Shown here: positions 6,200-13,836 of the stretch, one piece after another
Layout: each line of letters begins with the position of its first letter
How positions within the stretch are numbered: position 1 is the stretch's first letter
IMG/VR virus record: IMGVR_UViG_3300031975_000022
Span: 1-20,459 of that record
DNA length: 20,459 bases
Source of the DNA: a virus
Direction: 5' to 3' (one strand)
The notes under the pieces: model-generated
The model's database searches: none
Told to the model about the DNA's origin: nothing
What the model saw: the letters and a program-made list of their open reading frames with translations, nothing else
Position numbers and translations under genes: made by a program

Positions 6200-8296
6200 T
6201 TATCCGAATACGATTGCCATAGCAATAGCAAAACCTTTAGTAGCTGAACTACCACTAGCATAAGTTTTTATGTCTGATGCTGGAATAGTCTTCATTGTTC
6301 CACCATCATTAACTACAAAACCATCTGCATCTGCTACTGTTATTGAACCGCCAACAGAGGTGTTACCATCTAATAAGTTCAATTCTGATGCTGTTGCTGT
6401 AACACCGTCAAGAATATTAAGTTCAGCAGCAGTAGATGTTACACCGTCAAGAATGTTTAGTTCTGCAGCAGTAGATGTTACACCATCAAGAATGTTTAAT
6501 TCGGCAGCGGTAGATGTTACACCGTCAAGAATGTTTAGTTCTGCACCAGTAGCAGTAACTGCAGTACCACCATAGTTTAAATTACCTGCACCTATTACAA
6601 TCTCGCCTGTACCTTTAGGCGTAAGTGCAATGCCTATATTAGTATCACCACCTGTAGCTGCAAGTATAGGATTACTACCACTAGCATTATTAGTTATCTC
6701 TAATTGATTTACGGCAGAGCTTGTTGTTTGAAATACTACAAGTTCATTACCATTAGCATCAGCTAGAAATCCACCATCAGCTATTTTAGGTGCAGTAAGT
6801 GTTTTATTAGTTAGTGTATCTGTAGAAGCTGTTGAAACTAAATTAACATTACCGCCTGTGCTTGGGAGTGTTAAAGTGTTTGAAGCCGCTTCAGAGTGTG
6901 GTGCTCCTTGAAGTATTTGTGCATGGGCATTACTAGACTCACAATAAAATTTAATTTGTGATTGTGCACCTGCATTCTTTAAATCAATTAATCCTGACTC
7001 TATTCCTACATTACCATCAATAACTACTTGACCAGAGCCTTTAGGTAATAATTTTAAATCAATATTAGTATCACCACCAGTAGAAGCAATCTGTACACCA
7101 CTACCACTAGCGGCATTTGTAACTTCTATTTGATTGACTGCAGAGCTAGTAGTTTGAAAAACTATCTGTTCATTACCATTTTCATCACCAATAAAATGTG
7201 CATCGTCAATAAGTATGTTATTAGAATTTGTATCTAAGTTACCACCTAGTTGTGGAGATGTATCTTCTACTACATTAGATAAAGCAGAAGATGTAGCAAG
7301 TCCTGAAACTATATTTGACCTTGTTATTTTTTTAAGGCCACCACCAGAAGTATCAACAGCAAGAAATACATCATCGTTGGCTACCGTACTAATTTCTGAT
7401 AAATCTCCTATAGTAGTATTACTTACATCAAGAATATTTAACTCTGCTGCAGTAGCTGTTACACCATCTAAAATGTTTAATTCAGCAGCAGTACTAGTTA
7501 CGCCATCCATAATATTAAGTTCAGCAGCAGTTGCTGAAATAGCTGTACCATTAAAATTAATAGCATCTAAGTATGCTGTACCATCTATGTATATATCTTT
7601 AAATTCTAATGAACTAGAACCTAAATCTACGTCATTATCTGTTGTAGGAAGTATAGAGCCATTGTTAAATGTAATCTGTGTTTCACCGCCAGTAGTAATT
7701 GTAATTACATCTGAACCACTAAATGCTATACTTGTGTTTGTATCACTATCACCAGATATGCTATCTAATTGTATGTCACCAGCATTAGTAAAGTTTGAGT
7801 CACTAAGGTCAAACGTTCCTGTAACATCTAAGTTACCACCTATAGATAGATTACCAGATATATCTACTGCACCATTTATATCAACAGTAGTAGCAGCAAT
7901 TTGTATTTCTGTATCAGCTACAAGATCAAGTTGACCATCGGCACTAGAATTAATATATATAGCGGTATCACGAAACTGTATTTTTTCTGAAGTTGCAATA
8001 AGAATGTCATCAGAAAATTCAAAGTAATCTTCATCTTCCATCCATTTTAAAACACCGTCATTTGTTTCACCATCAAAGGTTATAACAATATCTGTACCTG
8101 AAGTACCTGCACCAAACGTTAAAGCATGACCAGCCATTGTACTAATGGGGCCACCTTCACCTGTAGTACCGTCATGTGTGTGTCCTGTACTTGCTGCAAA
8201 TGCAGCTAATAGCTGATCAAATTCATCATTAGTGTGTGCTGCAGTAATGGTATCTCCATCTGCGTAAGTTGATTGTCTTGTGTATGTAGCACCCAT
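6200..8296 (-). CDS. Tail fiber protein with TAAELNILDGVT repeats
   Basis: This 698-residue protein begins with a conserved attachment-type segment (YTRQSTYADGDTITAAHTND, then THDGTTGEGGPIS) typical of marine phage fibers. The shaft is beta-rich (SGNLSIGGNLDVTGTFDLSD) and holds two clusters of the 13-residue TAAELNILDGVT repeat, near residues 252-293 and 579-642. A module of about 64 residues occurs twice (about 361-424 and 504-568), each copy running from GNE..VFQTTSSAVNQ to TGGDTNI and PKG. There is no obvious C-terminal peptidase or intramolecular chaperone motif; the chain ends GSSATKGFAIAMAIVFG. It starts directly after the stop of the tail tubular B gene (TAA ATG). It presumably forms a trimeric fiber, with the propeller proteins downstream as candidate tip or accessory adhesins (inference). 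Confidence 0.88.
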   Translation of the reverse strand: MGATYTRQSTYADGDTITAAHTNDEFDQLLAAFAASTGHTHDGTTGEGGPISTMAGHALTFGAGTSGTDIVITFDGETNDGVLKWMEDEDYFEFSDDILIATSEKIQFRDTAIYINSSADGQLDLVADTEIQIAATTVDINGAVDISGNLSIGGNLDVTGTFDLSDSNFTNAGDIQLDSISGDSDTNTSIAFSGSDVITITTGGETQITFNNGSILPTTDNDVDLGSSSLEFKDIYIDGTAYLDAINFNGTAISATAAELNIMDGVTSTAAELNILDGVTATAAELNILDVSNTTIGDLSEISTVANDDVFLAVDTSGGGLKKITRSNIVSGLATSSALSNVVEDTSPQLGGNLDTNSNNILIDDAHFIGDENGNEQIVFQTTSSAVNQIEVTNAASGSGVQIASTGGDTNIDLKLLPKGSGQVVIDGNVGIESGLIDLKNAGAQSQIKFYCESSNAHAQILQGAPHSEAASNTLTLPSTGGNVNLVSTASTDTLTNKTLTAPKIADGGFLADANGNELVVFQTTSSAVNQLEITNNASGSNPILAATGGDTNIGIALTPKGTGEIVIGAGNLNYGGTAVTATGAELNILDGVTSTAAELNILDGVTSTAAELNILDGVTSTAAELNILDGVTATASELNLLDGNTSVGGSITVADADGFVVNDGGTMKTIPASDIKTYASGSSATKGFAIAMAIVFG
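6371..6560 (-). repeat. Tandem 39-bp repeats in tail fiber gene (C-terminal cluster)
   Basis: About five tandem units encode TAAELNILDGVTS. The middle units are nearly identical at DNA level (tcagcagcagtagatgttac followed by accgtcaagaatgttta), while the first and last units are more divergent (GAELN, ASELNLLDGN). Copy number may vary by slippage. Confidence 0.9.
7421..7540 (-). repeat. Tandem 39-bp repeats in tail fiber gene (N-terminal cluster)
   Basis: Three units encode TAAELNI(M/L)DGVT-type sequence, and the last diverges into LDVSNTT. They show more synonymous divergence than the other cluster, which suggests they are older. Confidence 0.85.
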
Positions 8297-10036
8297 TTAA
8301 CGTCTAGCTCCTAATTGATATTCTAGTTGAAACCCTTTTAAGGAGTATGGGTTACTTTCTCCATCATCTTCAACTTTAAGTATTACAGAAAAACCTGATC
8401 CTTCAACAGCTTTTCTATCTAAAGGATCTTGACCGCCACCATATATAAATTGTGTTGTACTAGAGGTTGTACTATAAACTGCTGTTCCATATGCTGCAGA
8501 TAAATTTACTGTAGAAAAAGGATAGACTGCTGGCCTAGCTGAGTTTTTATCTTCATTATCATAACGTACAATTAAATCAGCGTCAACACTTCCTTCAGGT
8601 CTATAGTTAATAATAACCTTTTGCATATGTTTACGTATGCCAGAATCGCCAAACACCATGTCTGGCCCTCTGTATTTACCTTTTATAGTTGTTCCATCAA
8701 AGGTACTTCCTATTTCTTGTCGTTGTACAAATCCATTAATGTCTCCATGTAAAACAATAACATCACCTGTTTCTACAAAAGTATCTGTACATGTAGTTTT
8801 AAAACCTTTAAGTTCTGAAAACTCAAAACCTTCTTTTTTTAAAACACAAGTAGCTCCTTTAGAAAGTTCAGCAGATTGACCTGTTCTATTAAAAAATATT
8901 CTATATTGAGTTTTGTCTGGAATAACTACACTATCAAAATCTACTGAGTTACTAATATTTTCATCAAAAATAGATTGTATATTTTTACTAATTGTTCCTA
9001 GCTCTGTATCGCCAATACGTTCTGTAGCAGCAATAGTACGTAATCCATCAGGACCAAGAAATATTAAATCACCTGCAAATTCTTGTACAGTAAAACTATT
9101 AATACACCCAATACTTCTAGTAACAGGTTCTACAACAAAATCAGAACTAGAAGAACCTGTCAATTTAAATATTCTATTTTCACAAAAAATAAATAAACTA
9201 TTACGAAAAACTTTTAATGCAACAACAGTATCATCTACCTTAACGCTACCTGCACCATTACCTGTATTAAATCCATCTTCATTAAGAGGTTCACTAAATA
9301 TTACTTCTTGTGGTGTAGTAGATTTACCCGCATAAAACATATGGTTTCTATACGCAGCTACTACAGTTGAACCTGCTACACTACTATCTGTAACATCTGT
9401 AGCAGACAAAGAAGTGTTAAAAACTACAGGTGCATTAACTTGATCTACTAAAATAATTTTTTCATTGCCATCAAAATTAAATCTTTCAAACTGATATTTA
9501 TTAGCATTAGTTCTATCTGTATCTATTTGTGTCCATTCTTGTGATACTGACGAATCAGTAGTGTGTGCTGCAGCAGTAGTGCTTGAAACTGCCCTAGTTA
9601 CACCTGTAAAAGAATTTGCTGTAACTCCTGTGTAGGTAAACTTTTCATCACCTATTTGAATAGTACCACTGGCAGAAAAACCTGTAGTAGAATCTACAGT
9701 TAAAGCACCTGCACCAGACATACTAGTACTTGATTCAACACGAATAGATAATTGTGTAGAGGCAGAATAGTATATTCTTTCACCTCTAGCTGCTAATACT
9801 TTATTATCAAAAGAAGCAACCATTAAAGGTTCTTCAGAAGTAGTATTGGTAATAGGTATTACTTGATTAACATATTTAGTATAGCCATTTATTCGTCTAT
9901 AACCACCTTGAATATCAGGCTCAAAGTTCTCTAATTGTAATGCCTGTCCTGGGTCCATTAAGAAACTAGAACGGTTAAGAACTAATCCACCTTGACAGTT
10001 AAATGCAACAGGTTGTAATTGAGCATTATCAGGCAT
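8297..10036 (-). CDS. Tail tubular protein B-like / stabilisation protein
   Basis: This 579-residue protein has the N-terminal signature of podoviral tail-tube B or stabilisation proteins: NRSSFLMDPGQALQLENFEP followed by GGYRRINGY (residues about 21-52). A beta-propeller-like middle contains LMVASFDNKVLAARGERIYY, VAAYRNHMFYAG and DLIFLGPDGLRTIA, and the C-terminus is FQLEYQLGARR. Residues about 103-168 hold an extra domain (STTGFSASGTIQIGDEKFTY, FTGVTRAVSSTTAAAH) that also occurs in the neighbouring tail tubular A-like protein. It starts in a TAATG overlap with that gene, and its stop abuts the fiber start. It probably builds the tail tube distal to the A protein and anchors the fibers. Confidence 0.85.
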   Translation of the reverse strand: MPDNAQLQPVAFNCQGGLVLNRSSFLMDPGQALQLENFEPDIQGGYRRINGYTKYVNQVIPITNTTSEEPLMVASFDNKVLAARGERIYYSASTQLSIRVESSTSMSGAGALTVDSTTGFSASGTIQIGDEKFTYTGVTANSFTGVTRAVSSTTAAAHTTDSSVSQEWTQIDTDRTNANKYQFERFNFDGNEKIILVDQVNAPVVFNTSLSATDVTDSSVAGSTVVAAYRNHMFYAGKSTTPQEVIFSEPLNEDGFNTGNGAGSVKVDDTVVALKVFRNSLFIFCENRIFKLTGSSSSDFVVEPVTRSIGCINSFTVQEFAGDLIFLGPDGLRTIAATERIGDTELGTISKNIQSIFDENISNSVDFDSVVIPDKTQYRIFFNRTGQSAELSKGATCVLKKEGFEFSELKGFKTTCTDTFVETGDVIVLHGDINGFVQRQEIGSTFDGTTIKGKYRGPDMVFGDSGIRKHMQKVIINYRPEGSVDADLIVRYDNEDKNSARPAVYPFSTVNLSAAYGTAVYSTTSSTTQFIYGGGQDPLDRKAVEGSGFSVILKVEDDGESNPYSLKGFQLEYQLGARR

Positions 10037-10974
10037 TAAGAAATAGTTCCCATCAAAGTATTACCATAGCCTGTTGATCTTTCAATATAAGTAGATCTAA
10101 CATATTCATATTTATTAATAAGAAGACTTTGCATATTTTTAATTCCTTGTTGGAATCTATCAAACGTTATTTGATATTGCTGTCCTTCTCCACGATATTG
10201 ATATACAAAAGCAGAAGCACCATCTACAATTACAGGAGCAAATCTTTCAGGTATAGTAGTAGTATCTCCATGTGCATCTAAGTCACTAGGAAATGTAAAA
10301 TAATCAAATGTTAATGTGTATTGTTTATCAGGCAAAGGATATAATAAATAATTATTGTCAGGTGAACGTACTATAAACTGTGGTATCCCACCATTTTCAA
10401 ACTGTGTTACAGTTACTCCACTACTATGTGTAGCTGCAGTAGTACTATTAGCACCACGAGTGCACCCTGTAATATCATTACCTAATATACCTGTATAGGT
10501 AACTTGTTCACCGCCAATGTGTACAGTACCAGATGTATCAAGTCCTGTAGTAGACGTTAATGTTAAGGTTGCTACAGAACTAGAATGAGAACCATTAAGT
10601 GTTGTAGATACAACTTCATCTTCTTGTGTCGCATATTCTTTTTGAATGTACTCATTATAATTTAATGTTTTTAAATTGTTACCAGATGCGTTTACATCTG
10701 TATCTTTTTTAATTCTAGCTGTACTATAATCTACAGACTTTGTACTTGTAGGTAAAGAGTATCGTGCTACACCAGCAGTAAGCGTAGAACTATTAGTAGC
10801 ATGATTAAAAGAATAACCAAACTCTCTTTGATTAATATATCGAATAGCTTCGTTAACAGCATTTTTACATTGCACTTGTACTCCCCTAGCATTTGCAAAA
10901 TCGCTAGAGGTAAGAGATACTTCATTCATTCTTGTTATAACATCATTAGTTAATGATAAAAATGTAAGTGCCAT
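10036..10974 (-). CDS. Tail tubular protein A-like (head-to-tail adaptor ring)
   Basis: This 312-residue protein follows the capsid module and precedes the B-like protein, the usual place for tail tubular A or gatekeeper proteins. The N-terminus (LSLTNDVITRMNEVSLT followed by CKNAVNEAIRYINQREFGY) and the C-terminal helical region (FAPVIVDGASAFVYQYRGEG, then FDRFQQGIKNMQSLLINKYE) match that type. Residues about 124-191 form an inserted domain (STTGLDTSGTVHIGGEQVTY, ITGCTRGANSTTAATH) homologous to one in the next protein; family members I know do not need it. The ATG at 10974 has AAGGA 6 nt upstream, and this site lies inside a 7-bp hairpin (10982-11000), so translation may be modulated. Confidence 0.8.
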   Translation of the reverse strand: MALTFLSLTNDVITRMNEVSLTSSDFANARGVQVQCKNAVNEAIRYINQREFGYSFNHATNSSTLTAGVARYSLPTSTKSVDYSTARIKKDTDVNASGNNLKTLNYNEYIQKEYATQEDEVVSTTLNGSHSSSVATLTLTSTTGLDTSGTVHIGGEQVTYTGILGNDITGCTRGANSTTAATHSSGVTVTQFENGGIPQFIVRSPDNNYLLYPLPDKQYTLTFDYFTFPSDLDAHGDTTTIPERFAPVIVDGASAFVYQYRGEGQQYQITFDRFQQGIKNMQSLLINKYEYVRSTYIERSTGYGNTLMGTIS

Positions 10975-10980
10975 TAGGTT

Positions 10981-11026
10981 TCCTTTAGATAAGCTAAAGG
11001 GGCCAGTGCAATACCAGCCCCTAAAG
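10981..11026 (-). promoter_or_regulatory. Overlapping hairpins upstream of tail tubular A gene: terminator-like stem and SD-sequestering stem
   Basis: On the minus strand AGGGGC (11022-11017) pairs with GCCCCT (11003-10998), forming a GC-rich stem after the gene at 11032-11565. CCTTTAG (11000-10994) pairs with CTAAAGG (10988-10982) around a 5-nt loop, and this second stem contains most of the AAGGA ribosome-binding site of the gene at 10974. The stems share bases at 10998-11000, so they cannot both form fully. Either partial termination or attenuated translation is possible. After the first stem there are only three U residues, so it is a weak terminator at best. Confidence 0.5.
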
Positions 11027-11031
11027 TTATT

Positions 11032-11565
11032 TTAAATTAAGTCACGTTGAGCAACTGCAGCTTCTGTCATTGCGGCAGAAACGTCAACCACTACACAATA
11101 GACACGTAAGCGTCCAGTTGCAGGATCAGCACCAGCAATTGTTACATCAATGGTATCTGCAGCACCAACAAGAGCTAGAGCTTCTGCAGCATATGTAGAA
11201 GCCGCACCTGTATTAACAAGGTTAGCTTCACCATTAGAACCTTTTGCAAGGTATGTACCTGCAGCAGCATCAAGTGCCGCACCATCAATGATGTCATCAC
11301 CACCACCAAAGTCAATATTACAAGTACAACTTGCAGTAAAAGACTTCATAATTTCAGCACCAGCAGCAATCACAAAGGATTCAGCAGGTACTTCTAGTAG
11401 TTGAAAGATGTCACCATTAGCAAGCGTAGCTCCTGCAGTAATCATAGCATCAATATCTAAGATTGCTTCAAGAGTGCGTACTGTGTTACCTACATTAGTG
11501 TGAACAGGAAGAACGTCTGCGCCAACACCAGCAGTAGATGCGAGAGTCATATCAAAAGTAGCCAT
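11032..11565 (-). CDS. Putative accessory head protein (decoration/cement-like)
   Basis: This 177-residue acidic, Ala- and Gly-rich protein lies directly after the major capsid gene. It starts MATFDMTLASTAGVGADVLP and contains ANGDIFQLLEVPAESFVIAA and a beta-rich end (GRLRVYCVVVDVSAA). There is no membrane segment or enzyme motif. Its compact beta-rich look, its strong GGGAGG ribosome-binding site (suggesting high expression) and its position 15 nt after the capsid stop all suit a capsid decoration or cement protein. I do not recognise the family, and a neck or virion-surface role would fit equally well. Confidence 0.75.
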   Translation of the reverse strand: MATFDMTLASTAGVGADVLPVHTNVGNTVRTLEAILDIDAMITAGATLANGDIFQLLEVPAESFVIAAGAEIMKSFTASCTCNIDFGGGDDIIDGAALDAAAGTYLAKGSNGEANLVNTGAASTYAAEALALVGAADTIDVTIAGADPATGRLRVYCVVVDVSAAMTEAAVAQRDLI

Positions 11566-11580
11566 AAGTTATATCCTCCC

Positions 11581-12654
11581 TTATGCTGCGTTATAACGAG
11601 CAGTAACGATAGCTTCTGGACGAAGTATCTTTCTGCCGTATAGATGCATACCACGAACAATGTCAGCAAAGCTGTCTTGATCACGATATGTTTCTGTCTT
11701 ATTGATTTGCTCCGCAGTTGCAACAGCAGAATCATGTCCAGCAACAATAACACCAAGGTTTGTTAATTGATTAGCTGTGCCTGATGTTCCAGGTCCAGTG
11801 CCAAGGGCAGGTAGATTGGAAGATGTATAGACACGGAAACCGTGGAAGTTATTAATAGTTAGACCATTACGTAGTCCACCTGACTCACCAAAATCAGCGT
11901 TCATAAAACGTGAATCTTCATCGGCAAGAATTTCCATAAACACTGGATCAACTACAAGCCAACGATTTTGTGAATCAACTTGCTGTTGGTCAAGCAAACG
12001 TTTCATGCGTGAAACAATCATCGCAGGGGAAACAGTTGCTGTAGGTAGTGATGTAGCTCCAGGCATACGAGCAGTTACTGGAATCGAATGAGTACCAGCA
12101 GATGTTGTCGTAATGTTACCGAAGTCACCTTTATGAAGCTGCATTGAAGAAAGCAGTTCGTTTGAACCTGCAGTAGATACAGCTTTAGTACCATTAACAG
12201 TTGTGTTAAGGGCACTTGCTTTACTATGCAGAGAACTTTGTGCATAACCAGACATATATCCAAGAACTTCTTGGTCATACTGGTCAGACAAACGATACGC
12301 CGCACGATTGCTTGCAAGATCCATAAAATTAACATGGCTATGCGCCTCTTCAATATCGTCCATTTTAAAGGCATAGTAATTGGCCTTGTCAATAACTAAT
12401 GAAAAGTCTTCATCTTGCAAATCTTGTGCTGTAACATTTGTGCCACGCGCATATTCTGAGACTGAAATCTCAGGTTCTTTAATGATCTTAACGGTATCGC
12501 CTTGACCAGTGATCTCTCCGAAATAATCAGAGTTCGTAATATCTCCTACTACAGTAGACTTGCGAAAGGCAAGTTGTACCTGCTTGGAGTAGATTACAGG
12601 ACTAAAATTACCATTGGGTAAATTCCCATAACCTGTTGCGGTTGTAAAAGCCAT
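11581..12654 (-). CDS. Major capsid protein (HK97-type fold expected)
   Basis: This 357-residue protein has the length and composition of a major capsid protein that relies on a separate scaffold gene. The N-terminal region (YSKQVQLAFRKSTVVGDITN, residues 22-41; GDTVKIIKEPEISVSEYARG, 52-71) and DEDFSLVIDKANYYAFKMDD (81-100) match the pattern of phage coat proteins of the T7/P22-like group. The C-terminus contains NNFHGFRVYTSSNLP and LYGRKILRPEAIVTARYNAA, also typical. There is no protease domain and no long N-terminal delta segment. GGAGG lies about 6 nt before the ATG and is preceded by a structured leader with its own promoter, consistent with high expression. Confidence 0.92.
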   Translation of the reverse strand: MAFTTATGYGNLPNGNFSPVIYSKQVQLAFRKSTVVGDITNSDYFGEITGQGDTVKIIKEPEISVSEYARGTNVTAQDLQDEDFSLVIDKANYYAFKMDDIEEAHSHVNFMDLASNRAAYRLSDQYDQEVLGYMSGYAQSSLHSKASALNTTVNGTKAVSTAGSNELLSSMQLHKGDFGNITTTSAGTHSIPVTARMPGATSLPTATVSPAMIVSRMKRLLDQQQVDSQNRWLVVDPVFMEILADEDSRFMNADFGESGGLRNGLTINNFHGFRVYTSSNLPALGTGPGTSGTANQLTNLGVIVAGHDSAVATAEQINKTETYRDQDSFADIVRGMHLYGRKILRPEAIVTARYNAA

Positions 12655-12659
12655 TATAT

Positions 12660-12664
12660 CCTCC
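12660..12664 (-). promoter_or_regulatory. Strong ribosome-binding site of capsid gene
   Basis: GGAGG on the minus strand lies about 5 nt before the capsid ATG. It stands clear of the hairpin at 12671-12695 and so should be unpaired. Confidence 0.8.
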
Positions 12665-12822
12665 TATAAAGTTTAGGCTTGCTTATAAGCTAAACATTAT
12701 CACATAGAGGCTGTACGTTTTCTAGGGTGCATATTGTTATTAGTTGGCCTACCAATAACGTTATGGGCCTATACTTGAACAGGTAAGTCTTACGTATTGT
12801 TTAGTTTTGTATTTGGTAGTTT

Positions 12823-12855
12823 ATTATTAGGTAGACCCAATGGGTGGCTAATAAT
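12823..12855 (-). promoter_or_regulatory. Stem-loop near predicted 5' end of capsid transcript
   Basis: An 8-bp outer stem (12848-12855 with 12823-12830) and a 4-bp inner stem (12842-12845 with 12835-12838) closing a 3-nt loop are separated by a small asymmetric internal loop. It starts about 7 nt after the predicted transcription start, a position where 5' stem-loops protect mRNA from RNase E-type decay. No U-run follows, so a terminator is unlikely. Confidence 0.55.
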
Positions 12856-12868
12856 GATTATACCTATA

Positions 12869-12896
12869 GTTATACTGTATTAATTTTATTTGTCAA
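12869..12896 (-). promoter_or_regulatory. Sigma70-type promoter upstream of capsid gene
   Basis: Minus-strand TTGACA (12896-12891, perfect -35) is followed by a 16-nt AT-rich spacer and TATAAC (12874-12869). Transcription would start near 12862, giving a 5' leader of about 200 nt. A perfect 7-bp inverted repeat, ATACTGT/ACAGTAT (12872-12878 and 12896-12902), touches both promoter boxes and could be an operator. It could equally form a loose hairpin at the scaffold 3' end. Confidence 0.6.
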
Positions 12897-12903
12897 CAGT
12901 ATT

Positions 12904-13764
12904 TTATCGTGCAGAACCAGACATATCATAAATAAATTTTCCAGTTCTTATTGCTTCCATAATCGCATCGGAAGCTTTTTCGTATTGTTTAGTTGACATA
13001 CTTGCAACTTGCGATTCACTAAATGTACCATCTTTGCTACCTGTATCAGGTGCATTACGACCAGTACGATTAACAGAACGTGCAGCATCTTTATTGCTTG
13101 CAGGTTTCTTTGTGCTAATATTCATGTCTGCTTTGTACAAATCAATTGCACGACTTGCAGAACGAGCATCTGTATCATTTTCGTATAGAGCATCTTGAAC
13201 CCACTTAGGTTGTTCTTCTGCCCAATTATGAAAGTCATCACTATTTCGTATTTCGCCAAAGTCAGGATGAACTTTTAATAGTTCTACTTCTGCTTTCTCA
13301 CGAGATGCTGTAGCTCGCATTTCATCAATTTCTTTTACACGGCTCTCTAAACCTTCTGACTGCTCACGAGCTTTTTTAATTGCAATTGTTTCTACAATAG
13401 CTGCTACGTCAGGGTATTGTGCTGCCCATGCATCAATGTCTTCATCAGACTTAGGTAGCTTAATCTCTTTACGTGTAACGTCTTTTAACTGTGCTTCTAG
13501 TTGACTAAACTTATCTTCCCAAGACTTTTCTTTATCTTGCATGTGTCGCCTGAGATCACCGTAACGTTTCTTAAAACTTTTCTCTTCTGCATTAGTAGGT
13601 TCAGCTTCTTGTGCTTGAGCCTCTGGTGCATCTTCTTTATCTGCAAGTAGTTGCTTTAGCTCTTCCTCATCTTTATCAATGCGATTTGAGTTAGCACTCT
13701 TCCTATCTACAAATGCAACCTTTTTGGGAGTGGTTACTTCTCCTGCCATAGTAGTAGTATTCAT
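12904..13764 (-). CDS. Capsid scaffolding protein
   Basis: This 286-residue, highly charged, Glu/Lys/Ala-rich protein lies immediately before the capsid gene, the standard position for a scaffold. A charged helical region likely to form coiled coil covers residues about 60-175 (KKRYGDLRRHMQDKEKSWED, EQSEGLESRVKEIDEM). The segment HPDFGEIRNSDDFHNWAEEQ followed by PKWVQDALYENDTDA resembles scaffolds of T7-like marine phages. The C-terminal part (KQYEKASDAIMEAIRTGKFI) may be the coat-binding helix. The ATG at 13764 is used because an AAGAA-type ribosome-binding site precedes it and not the Met at residue 6. It would act inside the prohead and be lost on maturation. Confidence 0.85.
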   Translation of the reverse strand: MNTTTMAGEVTTPKKVAFVDRKSANSNRIDKDEEELKQLLADKEDAPEAQAQEAEPTNAEEKSFKKRYGDLRRHMQDKEKSWEDKFSQLEAQLKDVTRKEIKLPKSDEDIDAWAAQYPDVAAIVETIAIKKAREQSEGLESRVKEIDEMRATASREKAEVELLKVHPDFGEIRNSDDFHNWAEEQPKWVQDALYENDTDARSASRAIDLYKADMNISTKKPASNKDAARSVNRTGRNAPDTGSKDGTFSESQVASMSTKQYEKASDAIMEAIRTGKFIYDMSGSAR

Positions 13765-13836
13765 TATAGTTCTTTCTTTCTGGGGCCACCGTAGCCTAGT
13801 GTTGGTAGGGGGATGAGTAGCCAGCGTATGAGGTGT

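Larger units (their letters stand above)
12665..12903 (-). promoter_or_regulatory. Structured leader between scaffold and capsid genes
   Basis: This gap of about 240 nt is the largest non-coding stretch in the window. In transcription order it holds the following: a promoter at 12869-12896 overlapped by an inverted repeat; a stem-loop at 12823-12855 (ATTATTAG/CTAATAAT outside, ACCC-AAT-GGGT inside); a perfect 10-nt palindrome ATAACGTTAT (12755-12764) between two direct GGCCTA copies (12746-12751 and 12766-12771); and a hairpin with arms GTTTAG/CTAAAC extended by CTT/AAG (12671-12695) directly before the capsid ribosome-binding site. I see no open frame of note and no U-tract terminator. Confidence 0.6.

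Noticed and set aside
7215-7934. Long plus-strand open frame (about 239 codons) inside the tail fiber gene
   Set aside because: It runs antisense to a clear repeat-bearing fiber. Its content (runs of Val, Pro, Ser, Ile) mirrors the complementary codons of the fiber repeats, and it lacks a ribosome-binding site.
2658-8296. Diversity-generating retroelement acting on fiber or adhesin genes
   Set aside because: There is no reverse transcriptase, no template/variable repeat pair and no C-type lectin fold signature in the window.
8913-9335. Plus-strand frame of 140 codons opposite tail tubular B-like gene
   Set aside because: It is antisense to a well-supported gene, has no recognisable domain or start signal, and the frame is open only because of AT-rich codon complementarity.
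12075-12392. Minus-strand second frame inside the capsid gene
   Set aside because: It lies wholly within the well-supported major capsid frame and has Ile/Leu/Met-rich nonsense-like composition, so it is a shadow.
12857-12896. Perfect TATAAT (12862-12857) as the -10 for the TTGACA at 12896-12891
   Set aside because: The spacer would be 28 nt, too long. The TATAAC at 16-nt spacing is the better partner.
13765-13836. 72-nt gap between scaffold and the 703-residue gene as a terminator or promoter
   Set aside because: Apart from two direct GGCTAC copies I found no convincing hairpin followed by U residues and no -35/-10 pair.
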